Of a DNA stretch of 64,000 nucleotides, positions 1 to 8,854 are shown piece by piece. Numbering within the stretch: the stretch's first letter is position 1; the number at the start of each line of letters is the position of its first letter. The position numbers were made by a program, and so were the translations under genes. Source of the DNA: DAOUKH01 sp965207995 (GTDB taxonomy: Bacteria > Chloroflexota > Dehalococcoidia > SHYB01); NCBI GenBank assembly GCA_965207995.1, contig OZ242299.1, forward strand, positions 2,232,001-2,296,000, in the 5' to 3' direction. The notes under the pieces were generated by a model. That model did not search any database and was not told the DNA's origin. It worked only from the letters and a program-made list of their open reading frames with translations.

Positions 1-1
1 C

Positions 2-670
2 ACCGCGCTGCCGGCGACCGTGGAGCTCGCGATCATTTCCACCCTCATCGCCCTCGTCATCGCCGTGCCCGCGGGACTGATCAGCGCCATTCGGCGCGAC
101 TCGGCGTGGGACTATGGGTTTCGCATGTTTGGCATCACCGGCCTCGCCATGCCCGATTTCTTCACCGGATCGATGCTGCTCCTGATACTCGTCATCTTCT
201 TCCAGTGGATTCCGCCGCTGGAGTATCACGGCTTCTTCGAGAACCCGATCGCGAACCTTGGGCAGATGATCTGGCCCGCCCTGATCCTGGGACACATTCA
301 GGCCGCGCTCATCAGCAGAATGATCCGCTCGACGACCCTGGAGGTCCTCCAGCAGGACTACGTGCGCACGGCGCGAGCCAAGGGCCTGCGGAACAGCATG
401 GTCTACCTTCGCCACGCGTTCCGGAACGCGCTCCTTCCTGTCGTGACCGTCGCCGGCGTTCAGTTCGGACAGGTTTTAGGCGGTGCCGTGATCGTCGAAA
501 ACATCTTTGCCATACCGGGCATCGGCTTCAAACTTCTTGATGCGGTGCGGCACAAGGACTACGTGCTGCTCCAGACCATCGTGGTGCTGTTCGCGCTCGC
601 CATCCTGCTCGTCAACCTGGTGGTCGACCTCCTCTACGGCCTCCTCGACCCACGGATTCGGCACTCATGA
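2..670 (+). CDS. ABC transporter permease, DppB/OppB type (5' partial)
   Basis: C-terminal 222 residues of an inner-membrane permease that forms half the channel of a peptide-type ABC importer. The 5' end lies outside the window and the frame is open from base 2. The GTG at 20 is an internal Val, because the preceding residues (TALPATVEL) match the IPVTVELA block inside the full-length permease at 24823. Several hydrophobic segments are visible, with the EAA-loop signature RTARAKGL...RHAFRNALLP that contacts the ATPase, and the usual family ending LLDPRIR. The stop overlaps the next permease by 4 nt (ATGA), so the two are co-translated. Substrate cannot be told from the permease. Confidence 0.93.
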   Translation, partial: TALPATVELAIISTLIALVIAVPAGLISAIRRDSAWDYGFRMFGITGLAMPDFFTGSMLLLILVIFFQWIPPLEYHGFFENPIANLGQMIWPALILGHIQAALISRMIRSTTLEVLQQDYVRTARAKGLRNSMVYLRHAFRNALLPVVTVAGVQFGQVLGGAVIVENIFAIPGIGFKLLDAVRHKDYVLLQTIVVLFALAILLVNLVVDLLYGLLDPRIRHS

Positions 671-1548
671 ACCGCCAGCTTGGCATGGGGACGAACGGGC
701 TGGGCCGCTGGGCCCTGGTCCTGGCGCAGTTCGTTCGTGAGCGGCCCCTTGGCGCGGCGGCGGGGCTCGTGGTTGTCGCCATGGCCTTCTTGGCCGCATT
801 CGGCCCCTGGGTACGGCCGTTCGACCCGGTGGAGATCCACTTCGACGAGACCTTCCACGGCCCAAGCTGGACCTACCTCATGGGCACGGACAACTTTGGC
901 CGCGACGTCTTCAGCCGGCTCATCACCGCGGCCCGGCCGGTCTTCGTCGTCGCCCTGAGCTCGGTCGCGATCGGGGCCGTCGTTGGGGGCCTCATCGGTA
1001 TCGCGAGCGCCTACTGGGGAGGGTGGTTGGACTCGGTGGTCCAACGCGTCATGGATGGACTCATGGCCATTCCCATCCTCGTGCTGGCGCTCACCATCGC
1101 CGCTATGTTCGGCCCGGAGGATAGGAACGTCATTGCCGCCCTGGCGCTGATCAACGTGCCCATCGCGAACAGGATTCTGCGGTCGGCCGCGTTGGCCGTC
1201 ACCGCGGAGCAATACGTCGACGCCGCCCGGGCGGTCGGCGCGAGCGACTGGCGCCTGATCTTCCGTCACATCACGCCCAACGTGGTGGCGCCGTTCTTGG
1301 TCTTCGCCACCGGCCAGGTCGGCTGGGCCATCATCGTGCTGTCGGCCCTGGCGTTCCTGGGCGTCGCGTCGCCGCCGCCGGAGCCGTCGTGGGGCGGGAT
1401 GCTGTCGGAAGGCTCCCGCTCCTATGCGGAGCGCGCGCCGTGGCTCGCCGTGGCGCCGGGCTTCTTCATCGTCGCCACCGTGTTCGGGTTCAACATCTTC
1501 GGCGACGTGCTGCGGGATATCTTCGACCCGCGCCTGCGGGGCAGGTAG
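667..1548 (+). CDS. ABC transporter permease, DppC/OppC type
   Basis: Second channel subunit (293 aa) of the same dipeptide/oligopeptide-type importer. An N-terminal membrane segment (about residues 30-50) is followed by a periplasmic loop with the family motif MGTDNFGRDVFSRL. A five-helix permease core then carries the EAA loop DAARAVGASDWRLIFRHI. The end is IFDPRLRGR, as in DppC. It starts inside the stop of the preceding DppB-like gene (ATGA overlap). No ATPase gene follows; the next genes are on the opposite strand, so binding protein and ATPases are either upstream of the window or elsewhere. Confidence 0.94.
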   Translation: MNRQLGMGTNGLGRWALVLAQFVRERPLGAAAGLVVVAMAFLAAFGPWVRPFDPVEIHFDETFHGPSWTYLMGTDNFGRDVFSRLITAARPVFVVALSSVAIGAVVGGLIGIASAYWGGWLDSVVQRVMDGLMAIPILVLALTIAAMFGPEDRNVIAALALINVPIANRILRSAALAVTAEQYVDAARAVGASDWRLIFRHITPNVVAPFLVFATGQVGWAIIVLSALAFLGVASPPPEPSWGGMLSEGSRSYAERAPWLAVAPGFFIVATVFGFNIFGDVLRDIFDPRLRGR

Positions 1549-1567
1549 CCGGGACGCGGACCGGCGT

Positions 1568-2494
1568 TTAGCCCGAGTCCGGCCCTGAATCGTTCGCCGC
1601 GCACCACTCGACGATCTCCCGGCCCGTCGCCTTCCAGAGTTTGGCGCGCTTCGTGATGTGGGCCAGCGCCAAGTCGAGATACTTGATCCTGAACGGCTGC
1701 CCAATGAACCACGGGTGGAGGCTCAGCACTAGGACGCGCCCGCTCTGGGCTCCGTCGCGGTAGAGGCCGTTGAAGGCCTCCTTCACCAGCCCGCTCCAGA
1801 CGTTCATCGCCATGCTGCGGGTCCAACTCGCCATGACGTCGTCGAGATCGATGAGCAACGGCAGCGAGTACAGCCTCTGCGCTTCGCCGGTCATGGGGTA
1901 GGGCTGCTCGTCGTTGGGCCAATCGCAGACGTAGCGGATGCCTTCCTCGCGAAGCAGGCCCAGCGTGCGCGTCGACTCGCCGAACTCGGGGCCGAACCAT
2001 CCGACGGGCCTGCTGCCGGCTGCTGCGGCGACGGCGTCGAGCGACCTGCGAATGTAGCGCCGTTCGTCGTCTTCGGTCATGTTCGACGTGATCGCTTGGG
2101 TGATGGCGAGGCCGTGGCCGATGAACTCCCACCCCCGCTGCTTCCCCTGTTCGACGATGTAGGGATAGTTCTCGGCGATCGCCGCGTCGATGGCCGCGGT
2201 CGCGCGGATGCCGTACTTGTCGAGGACGCGCATGACGCGAAAGACGCCGACGCGATTGCCGTACTCGCGGTGGGAGAAGTTGCAGAGGTCGGGAAAGGGC
2301 ATCCGCCCCACGCCGCCGGGCAGAGTCGCGGGCATGAAGGCGCCGTCGGGGGGCTCGATCTCGTAGTGTTCGAGGTTGACCACGACGCACAGCGCCACCC
2401 GGGCGCCGTCCGGCCACCGGAGCCGGGGCCTGTTGGGGAGGGCCGACCATTCGTAGAGGGAATGGTCCATGCCCTGCTTGCGGGCGCCGGGCAT
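1568..2494 (-). CDS. NodB-type polysaccharide deacetylase/allantoinase-like hydrolase (copy 2)
   Basis: A 308-residue NodB-fold metal hydrolase related to the PuuE-type allantoinases and HpPgdA-like deacetylases. Visible landmarks are NLEHYEIEPP near the N-terminus, the REYGNRVGVFR block, EFIGHG (metal-ligand His region), DWPNDEQPYP and the C-terminal SLHPWFIGQPFR (catalytic His region). Start chosen at 2494, where TGATG couples it to the stop of the upstream paralogue; an ATG at 2470 (MDHSLYEW) is the alternative. About 300 aa is normal for the family. It is clearly homologous to the neighbouring gene at 2494-3405. The substrate (ureide ring, N-acetyl sugar or other amide) cannot be assigned. 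Confidence 0.88.
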   Translation of the reverse strand: MPGARKQGMDHSLYEWSALPNRPRLRWPDGARVALCVVVNLEHYEIEPPDGAFMPATLPGGVGRMPFPDLCNFSHREYGNRVGVFRVMRVLDKYGIRATAAIDAAIAENYPYIVEQGKQRGWEFIGHGLAITQAITSNMTEDDERRYIRRSLDAVAAAAGSRPVGWFGPEFGESTRTLGLLREEGIRYVCDWPNDEQPYPMTGEAQRLYSLPLLIDLDDVMASWTRSMAMNVWSGLVKEAFNGLYRDGAQSGRVLVLSLHPWFIGQPFRIKYLDLALAHITKRAKLWKATGREIVEWCAANDSGPDSG

Positions 2495-3405
2495 CAGGAG
2501 GCCCCCCGCGAGAAGCGGGCGGCGTGCGCCGCCACTTGGTCGTGGTAGTGGGTGAGGTAATACTCGGCGATCTCGCCGCCGGTCGTCTTCCACACGCCGG
2601 GGTGCGACAGGATGTAGTCGAAGGCCTGGTCGAGGTACTTCACGCGGTGCGGCTGACCGATCCAGTAGGGGTGGAGCGAGATGCACAGCACCATGCCGCT
2701 CTCCGCACCTTCCTCGTACAGCACGTCGAACTGGTCCTTGATCATGTCGAGGAAGTGCGGAGCGTCCCTTCCTTGAAGCCGGACCATGACGTCATTGAGC
2801 TCGATGCTGTAGGGCACCGAGACGAGCCGCCCCTCCCGCACCTTGATAGGGAACGGCTGGTCGTCGTGGTACCAGTCGGCGTGATAGATCAGGCCCGCCT
2901 CCGCCATCAGGTCGGGAGTCCAAGCGTTGTTGGTGAGGGAAGGGCCGAGCATTCCCTTGAGGCGCTTGCCCGTGTGCCGCTCGACGGTCTCGATGGTGTC
3001 CTTGTAGAAGGCGCGCTCCTCGGCTTCGTTCATGCCGGTGAGGAACTGCGTGTTGTAGATGCCGTGCGACAGGAATTCCCAGTCGCGGGCGACCATCGCG
3101 TCGCGGATCTCCGGGTAGTGTTCGAGCACCGCGACGTTGAGCGAGACCGTCCCCGGCATCTCGTGTTTGTCGAAGACGTCGAGCATCCGCCAGAAGCCGA
3201 CCCGGTTGCCGTAGTCCCGGTAGCTGTAGTTCATCACGTCGGGGTGCGGCGTTCTCGGCCAAGGGTTCCGGTGCGCGTTGGGCGGCGGGAGCAGCTCGTA
3301 GTGCTCGACGTTGGGCACGGCCCAGAACGCGATGCGCGCGCCGCCCGGCCACCGGATGGTGGGCCGGTCGGTGATCGGCGCGTAGTCGAACCTGTCGGGC
3401 TTCAT
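2494..3405 (-). CDS. NodB-type polysaccharide deacetylase/allantoinase-like hydrolase (copy 1)
   Basis: A 303-residue paralogue of the downstream gene with the same landmarks: NVEHYELLPP, RDYGNRVGFWRMLD, EFLSHGIYNTQFL, DWYHDDQPFP and SLHPYWIGQPHR. These fit a NodB-fold amidohydrolase of the PuuE-like branch that acts on a cyclic ureide or N-acyl substrate in the cytoplasm; no signal peptide is seen. The start ATG (MKPDRFDYAP) overlaps the stop of the cysteine hydrolase by 4 nt. The three minus-strand genes 4094-1568 thus form one translationally coupled unit. Its pairing with an isochorismatase-fold amidase suggests sequential C-N bond hydrolysis, which is inference. Confidence 0.88.
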   Translation of the reverse strand: MKPDRFDYAPITDRPTIRWPGGARIAFWAVPNVEHYELLPPPNAHRNPWPRTPHPDVMNYSYRDYGNRVGFWRMLDVFDKHEMPGTVSLNVAVLEHYPEIRDAMVARDWEFLSHGIYNTQFLTGMNEAEERAFYKDTIETVERHTGKRLKGMLGPSLTNNAWTPDLMAEAGLIYHADWYHDDQPFPIKVREGRLVSVPYSIELNDVMVRLQGRDAPHFLDMIKDQFDVLYEEGAESGMVLCISLHPYWIGQPHRVKYLDQAFDYILSHPGVWKTTGGEIAEYYLTHYHDQVAAHAARFSRGAS

Positions 3406-4094
3406 TGCTTTCCCTGCCGTGCGAGCTTGTCGAAATAGGCGGCGGCTTGCGCCGCCGGAATGACGTCGCAGTACTTGAACTGCAGGTCGAAGAGCGCCGC
3501 GCGGTGGGACAACTCGAAGCGGTCGAAGACGCACTCCTCAATGACAAACGTCTTGAACTCGTAGCCCACGGCGTCGATCGCCGAGGCCCGCACGCACCCG
3601 CTGGTGCTGTTCCCGACGAGCAGCAGCGTGTCGACGCCCCGGTGGAGCAGGAGGTAGATGAGGTTCGTCTGGAAGAAGACGCTCGCCCGCTGCTTCTCGA
3701 CTAGCAAGTCCCCGGGCTCCATCGGTATCTCCGGGGTGAGCTCGGAGAGGGGGCTAAGCTCGCTGTACATCCACGTCGGATCGTCTGCGCGTGGAAGTCC
3801 TTGGTGCGCCCGCGCGAGGTTGCGGCTGTACACGAGCGGGACGCCGGCCGCCCGGGCCGAGGCGATGAGCGGCTTCATGTGCCTGAGCGCGGCCCAGCCG
3901 GTCTCGCCGCAGGCGCCCGGGAACCGGTCTTGCTGCTCGTAGGCCGGGCGGTCTTCTCCGAGCGCGCCCCGGTTCATGTCGATGACGAGCAGGGCCGGAC
4001 GTTGACCGAAGTCGATGCCGCGCGGTTTCGGAGGCCGCGCGTCGAGGACCTTGACGTCATGCTCGGTCAGGGACTCGTCCCATGCCGGGGCCAT
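3402..4094 (-). CDS. Isochorismatase-fold cysteine hydrolase (N-carbamoylsarcosine amidase-like)
   Basis: A 230-residue isochorismatase-fold amidohydrolase. The catalytic triad of the family is visible: Asp in ALLVIDMNRGAL, Lys in LVEKQRASVFF, and the nucleophilic Cys in GNSTSGCVRASAID. Start taken at 4094 (MAPAWDESL) because GGAGG lies 5 nt upstream; an upstream ATG at 4130 has no such site. Members hydrolyse carbamoyl or amide groups (N-carbamoylsarcosine, maleamate, ureidoacrylate) and release ammonia. It heads the operon with the two NodB-type hydrolases and is divergent from the acyl-CoA cluster at 4236. The exact substrate is unknown. Confidence 0.88.
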   Translation of the reverse strand: MAPAWDESLTEHDVKVLDARPPKPRGIDFGQRPALLVIDMNRGALGEDRPAYEQQDRFPGACGETGWAALRHMKPLIASARAAGVPLVYSRNLARAHQGLPRADDPTWMYSELSPLSELTPEIPMEPGDLLVEKQRASVFFQTNLIYLLLHRGVDTLLLVGNSTSGCVRASAIDAVGYEFKTFVIEECVFDRFELSHRAALFDLQFKYCDVIPAAQAAAYFDKLARQGKQ

Positions 4095-4235
4095 CGACGC
4101 CTCCTTCCGGGCTTCAGACGAGGGCTGCATCGGGGTTGATACACAACCCGCCGTTGCCTGTCAAGGAAGAACAGCCCTGCCGGTGGGGCGTCGAGTATAC
4201 TTGCCGCCAACCCGGCGCCTTGAAGTAGGAGCCCT

Positions 4236-5660
4236 ATGCCCGACGACCTCGACGCACTCTTCCAGCCGCGCTCCATTGCCGTGGCCGGTGCGTCGCCGGA
4301 TACGGCGAAGTGGGGCTTCCGGTACTTCGAGGCCCTGGTCGATCAGGGCTTCTCGGGCGAACTCTTTCCGGTCAACCCCAAGGCGCAAGATGTGCTCGGG
4401 CGCAGGGCATATGCGAGCGTGGCGGACATACCCGGCCCGGTCGATTTCGTCATCTCGACCGTGCCGACCCATGCCGCGCTCCAGCTCATGGATGACTGCG
4501 CCGCCAAAGGGGTGCAGGCGGTCCATTTCTTCACCGCCCGATTCGGGGAGACGGGCCATGCGGACCGCGCCGGAATGGAGCAAGACCTGTTGCGCCGGGC
4601 ACGGGAGGGCGGCGTCCGCATCTTGGGCCCGAACAGCATGGGCGTCTACTGCCCCGCCACCGGCATTGCGTTCAAGCACCTGCCGACGGAAACGGGGCCC
4701 GTGGCGTTCATTTCGCAGAGCGGCGCCTATGCCGGAGAACTCGTCTACAACAGCAGCCTTCGGGGCCTGCGCTACAGCAAGGTCGTCAGCTACGGCAACG
4801 CGCTCGACATCGACGAGAGCGAGCTGTTGGACTACCTGGCCGACGATCCCGACACGGCCGTCATAGGCGCGTATCTGGAAGGGGTGCGCGACGGCCCAAG
4901 ATTCGTCGAAGCCTTGAAGCGCGCCACGGCGCGGAAGCCGGTGGTGTTGCTCAAGGGGGGCGCCTCGGGCGCGGGGGCCAAAGCCGTGGCCTCGCATACG
5001 GCATCGCTTGCCGGATCGCGGCAGGTCTGGGAGGCGTTGGCCCGGCAGACCGGGGCGGTGCCCGCGGCGAGCTTGGAGGAACTGTCCGATCTGTTGATTG
5101 CCTTCCGCTTCTGCCCGCCCGCGGCGGGGACGCGCGTGGGCATTGTCGGCGCCGGCGGTGGGCGCAGCGTCGAGTCGGCCGACGCGTGCGAGGCCGCGGG
5201 CCTTGTCGTGGAGCCGATTCCCGAGGAGATCCAAGCGGCATTTCGTTCGAGAGACCCGGAGCTGTGGGACTGGATCGGCAACCCGGTCGACGGTTCCATC
5301 CTGGCAGGCGCCGGGTTCGGCGAGGGCGAGATCATAGGACGCATGGCTGCGAGCTCCAGTTACGACCTGCTCATCGGCAACATTGCCGAGTTCTGGGCGA
5401 TGGAACGCCCCGGCGGCGATGACCTCTTCGATATGGCCGTGGACGACTTCCTAGAGGCCTCGAAGTCGATCGATAAACCGCTCGTTTTAGTAATGGGCGA
5501 CGCCGTCGGGGAGCATGCGTGGCAGAGCGAGATCCTCAGCAACGCCCGCCGCCGCATCATCGAGGCCGGCCTGCCGTGCTTCCCCACCGTCCGGCGGGCC
5601 GCGCTCGCGCTGCGGGGGCTCACCGGCTACTACCGGCACCGAGCCGAGGTCCAGGTGTGA
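4236..5660 (+). CDS. CoA-binding protein, NDP-forming acyl-CoA synthetase alpha-type
   Basis: A 474-residue protein with the layout of the alpha part of ADP-forming acyl-CoA synthetases. A Rossmann CoA-binding domain (residues about 5-130, starting FQPRSIAVAGASP) is followed by a succinyl-CoA-ligase-like domain (FISQSGAYAGEL, then VASHTASLAGS, the loop that carries the phosphorylated His in this family) and a third domain to the end. The ATP-grasp beta domain is absent and no separate beta gene lies nearby. It may act with a distant beta subunit or as an acyl-CoA ligase-like protein. It overlaps the next gene by 4 nt (GTGA) and opens the CaiB-rich operon. Confidence 0.85.
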   Translation: MPDDLDALFQPRSIAVAGASPDTAKWGFRYFEALVDQGFSGELFPVNPKAQDVLGRRAYASVADIPGPVDFVISTVPTHAALQLMDDCAAKGVQAVHFFTARFGETGHADRAGMEQDLLRRAREGGVRILGPNSMGVYCPATGIAFKHLPTETGPVAFISQSGAYAGELVYNSSLRGLRYSKVVSYGNALDIDESELLDYLADDPDTAVIGAYLEGVRDGPRFVEALKRATARKPVVLLKGGASGAGAKAVASHTASLAGSRQVWEALARQTGAVPAASLEELSDLLIAFRFCPPAAGTRVGIVGAGGGRSVESADACEAAGLVVEPIPEEIQAAFRSRDPELWDWIGNPVDGSILAGAGFGEGEIIGRMAASSSYDLLIGNIAEFWAMERPGGDDLFDMAVDDFLEASKSIDKPLVLVMGDAVGEHAWQSEILSNARRRIIEAGLPCFPTVRRAALALRGLTGYYRHRAEVQV

Positions 5661-7903
5661 CGGCGGCGCGGTCGGGCCCGCTGTCGCACGTACTGGCCGT
5701 CGACCTCTCCCAGGGCCTCGCCGGCTCGTATGCGGCGACGCTGCTCGAAGGCGTGGGCGCGCGGGTCATTCGGTTCGATGTGGAAGCGCCGACCGGCCGG
5801 AGCGAGGCCGCGCGCCTTGGCGGTCGACGGTGGCCTGTTCGGTCGCCTGACGACGATGGTCTGCTAACCCGCGCGTTTGCGGCCGCGGACGTACTTGTTC
5901 ACGACGATCACGTGGCGGCGGCCCTGCCCGGATGGAGCGATGAGCGGCTACACTCGGTGAACCCCCCGCTTATTCGCGCCTCAATCCCCAGCTTCCCCTC
6001 GGGGAGCGAACTGGCGGACATTCCCGCCGATGAGACGGTTGTGGCTGCTTACGCGGGGATCTACGGCGACCAGGGCGGGCGCGGCGCCAAGCCCATCTTC
6101 TTGTCGCTGCCCATCTGCAGCTACGCGGCGGCCGTCCTAGCCTGCTGCGGGGCGACAGCCGCGCTCCTGGCCCGCGGACCGGAAGGTGGCGGCCAAGACG
6201 TCGAGGTCTCGCTCTTCTCCGCCGCACTCGCAATGCAGGCGGGGCAGGCGGTGGCTGGGCCGAAGATCGCGCCGATGTCGGGCGGTCGGCGCCTGCCGCA
6301 GGGTACGAATCCCTTGTTTCGTCTCTACCAGGCCTCCGACGGGCAGTGGTTTCTGCTCGCCTGCGGCAACAACGTCTTCTTCAACAAGCTGTGCGTTGCG
6401 GTCGACCGCCTCGATCTGCTCGACGACCCGCGTTGGAACGACGCGCCGTGGGGCATCGCGCCCGAACACTTCGAGGAAATGACGGCAATCCTCGCTGGCC
6501 ACTTCGGCGCCAAGCCGGCGCGTCACTGGCTGAAAGCCCTCGAAGCAGCCGATATCCCCGTTGCTCCCGTCCTCACCCGCGAACAGTTTGTCGAACACCC
6601 GCAGGTCGTCCACAACGGCATCGCGGTCGGCATCGACGACGCCCGGGCTGGCCCGCGACGGCGCATGGGAACGCCCATCGGCTTCTCCGCGAGCCCGGGG
6701 GCGCTCCACTCATCCCCTTCCGACCCTGAGGCGGTGCTCGCCGAGCTTCGTGAACGTGACCTCACCGCGCCGCCGCCGGCCGTGGCGAAACGTCGTTCCG
6801 CGCCGCTGGACGGCGTTACCGTAGTGAGCTTCGCCATGTACATCGCCGGAGCCAGCGCCGCGTCGCTCCTCGCCGACCTGGGCGCCCGGGTCATCAAGAT
6901 CGAGCCTCCGCACGGCGACCCGTTCCGCACCATCGGCGGCGGGTTCCAGGCATGGAACCGCGGTGTGCAATGTCTTGGACTCGACCTTTCGAAGGGGCCA
7001 AGCCGTGACGTCGTCAACCGTCTGACGACTCAAGCCGATGTCGTCATCGAGAACTTCCGCGTCGGCATGGCCGAGAAGCTCGCCGTGGACTACGCGACAC
7101 TCTCCGATCTCAGGCCGGACCTGGTCTATTGCTCGATGACGGGCTACGGCGACGACGGGCCGTACGCCGACAGACCGGCGTTCGATCCCCTGTTCCAAGC
7201 ACAGAGCGGGCTCATGCAAGCCGAAGGTGGGCAGGGCCGGCCTCCCATCATGCTGCGGATGTCCGTCAGCGACCACATGGCCGGGATGCTCGCCGCGTGG
7301 GGCGTCGTGACCGCACTCCTGCACCGCCGGCGTACCGGAGTCGGCCAGCGAATCAGCACCAATTTGCTCAACGCGATTGTCGCCGCCCAAGCGGTTGAGT
7401 TCTTCGGCGGAATACGCGACCCAGACGGGCTGCCGCAGGTCGGAGCGTCGCCGCTCCGGCGCATCTTCGAGGCGTCCGACGGCTGGCTGCTCGTGTCCGC
7501 CGACGACCAGTGGCCCGCCCTCTGCCGGGCAGTGGGTGAGCCCGTTTCCACCCGCCAGGAACTGCTCGCTGACCAATTGGAGGCACGGTTTCGGCGAGAG
7601 AGCGTCGAGCACTGGCTTGCTACACTACGCGCCGAGGGTGTGAGGTGCGCCCGCGCCGACTCCATCGCCGCCGATCTGATGTCCGACCCGCGGGCGATTG
7701 AAGCCGGCGCGGTGGCGTCCCACGAGTCCCCGGAGTTGGGAGAGGTGCGCCAGCCGGGTCTCTCCATACGCTTGTCAGAGACGCCCGGCAAGCTGTGGGG
7801 GCCGGCCCCAGGTCTGGGAGAACACACGGATGGAGTACTCGCCGCGCTCGGCTTCGACGGCAACGAAATAGCCGACTTGCGGCGACAGAAAGTGGTGGTG
7901 TGA
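5657..7903 (+). CDS. Double-length CaiB/BaiF (type III) CoA-transferase
   Basis: A 748-residue protein made of two CaiB/BaiF units (residues about 1-375 and 385-748). The family nucleophile is an Asp in a motif such as SDHMAG. The C-terminal unit keeps it (D539), but the N-terminal unit has Ser at the aligned place (S155, in LPICSYAAAV). The N-terminal unit also has a shortened region after its first Rossmann segment. The GTG start overlaps the upstream stop (GTGA), and GTG 5657 aligns with the usual start. These enzymes move CoA between carboxylic acids. Only the C-terminal half looks active; the N-terminal half may be structural, replacing the partner in the interlocked dimer. Confidence 0.87.
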   Translation: MTAARSGPLSHVLAVDLSQGLAGSYAATLLEGVGARVIRFDVEAPTGRSEAARLGGRRWPVRSPDDDGLLTRAFAAADVLVHDDHVAAALPGWSDERLHSVNPPLIRASIPSFPSGSELADIPADETVVAAYAGIYGDQGGRGAKPIFLSLPICSYAAAVLACCGATAALLARGPEGGGQDVEVSLFSAALAMQAGQAVAGPKIAPMSGGRRLPQGTNPLFRLYQASDGQWFLLACGNNVFFNKLCVAVDRLDLLDDPRWNDAPWGIAPEHFEEMTAILAGHFGAKPARHWLKALEAADIPVAPVLTREQFVEHPQVVHNGIAVGIDDARAGPRRRMGTPIGFSASPGALHSSPSDPEAVLAELRERDLTAPPPAVAKRRSAPLDGVTVVSFAMYIAGASAASLLADLGARVIKIEPPHGDPFRTIGGGFQAWNRGVQCLGLDLSKGPSRDVVNRLTTQADVVIENFRVGMAEKLAVDYATLSDLRPDLVYCSMTGYGDDGPYADRPAFDPLFQAQSGLMQAEGGQGRPPIMLRMSVSDHMAGMLAAWGVVTALLHRRRTGVGQRISTNLLNAIVAAQAVEFFGGIRDPDGLPQVGASPLRRIFEASDGWLLVSADDQWPALCRAVGEPVSTRQELLADQLEARFRRESVEHWLATLRAEGVRCARADSIAADLMSDPRAIEAGAVASHESPELGEVRQPGLSIRLSETPGKLWGPAPGLGEHTDGVLAALGFDGNEIADLRRQKVVV

Positions 7904-7910
7904 AGGAATC

Positions 7911-8831
7911 ATGAAGAAGACAACGCAATTGCGCCGGCTGCTGGAACGGGACGAGGTACTGGTCTGCCCAGGGGTCTACGACGCCTACACTGCCAAGATC
8001 GTCGAGAGAGTGGGGTTCAGCGCCGCGTACATGACCGGCTACGGGGTCTCCGTGGCCTCCCTGGGGATGCCCGACGTCGGCCTGGCCACGATGACGGAAA
8101 TGCACGACACGGCCCGCCGGATCGCCAACGCGGTCTCTATTCCCTTCATCGCAGACTCGGACACCGGCTACGGCAACGCCGTGAACGTGATCCGCGCGGT
8201 CCGTGGATACATCCAGACCGGCGTCGCGGCGATCCACCTCGAAGACCAGGTCATGCCCAAGCGGTGCGGCCACGTCGAGGGGAAGATGGTCGTGCCGCTG
8301 GAGGAGGCCGCGGGCAAGATCCGGGCGGCGCATGAGACGCGCATGGAGGACGATCCGGACTTCGTCCTCATAGCCCGGACCGATGCCCTGGGCGCTGCGG
8401 GCGGCGGGGTCGACGAGGCCATTCGCCGGTGCAACGCCTTCGGTGACGCGGGCGCCGACCTGGTGTTCGTGGACGGCATCCGTTCACATGAGCAGCTTGA
8501 GCGCATAGCCGGGGAGACCTCCCGTCCGCTGCTCTACAACAACGGCGGCATTTCTCCCATCGTCGATTTCGAGGAGCTTCAGCGGCTGGGCGTCGCGGTC
8601 TCTATCTTCCCCGGCCTGGCCCTTCGCACCATGGGCGGAGCCTGGTGGGACTTCCTCACCGACTTCAAGGAGCGCGGCGTCCAGGCGCAACGCGACCAAG
8701 AGGCGCGCACGGAGGGCCATCCCATGGCCGACCTGCATGCCTTCTCCGGCATACGGGACATGCGAAAGATAGAGGAGCGCTACCTGCCGCCCGACGAAAT
8801 CGCAGTCCGTTACGAGAGCGGGCCGAAGTAG
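7911..8831 (+). CDS. Isocitrate lyase/PEP mutase family protein (PrpB-like)
   Basis: A 306-residue alpha/beta-barrel enzyme of the ICL/PEPM superfamily, which makes or breaks C-C or C-P bonds next to a carboxylate. Visible features are VCPGVYDAYTAKI (substrate loop), DSDTGYGNAVNV (Mg site), LEDQ, the KRCGH catalytic motif (residues about 118-122) typical of methylisocitrate and isocitrate lyases, and ARTDA. A GAAGG ribosome-binding site precedes the ATG, and the gene lies 7 nt after the double CaiB gene. In this setting it could cleave a 2-hydroxy-dicarboxylate released from a CoA pathway. It could also be an oxaloacetate decarboxylase-like or methylisocitrate lyase enzyme. Confidence 0.88.
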   Translation: MKKTTQLRRLLERDEVLVCPGVYDAYTAKIVERVGFSAAYMTGYGVSVASLGMPDVGLATMTEMHDTARRIANAVSIPFIADSDTGYGNAVNVIRAVRGYIQTGVAAIHLEDQVMPKRCGHVEGKMVVPLEEAAGKIRAAHETRMEDDPDFVLIARTDALGAAGGGVDEAIRRCNAFGDAGADLVFVDGIRSHEQLERIAGETSRPLLYNNGGISPIVDFEELQRLGVAVSIFPGLALRTMGGAWWDFLTDFKERGVQAQRDQEARTEGHPMADLHAFSGIRDMRKIEERYLPPDEIAVRYESGPK

Positions 8832-8854
8832 GTTCAGGGACGCGTGGGCGTGGC

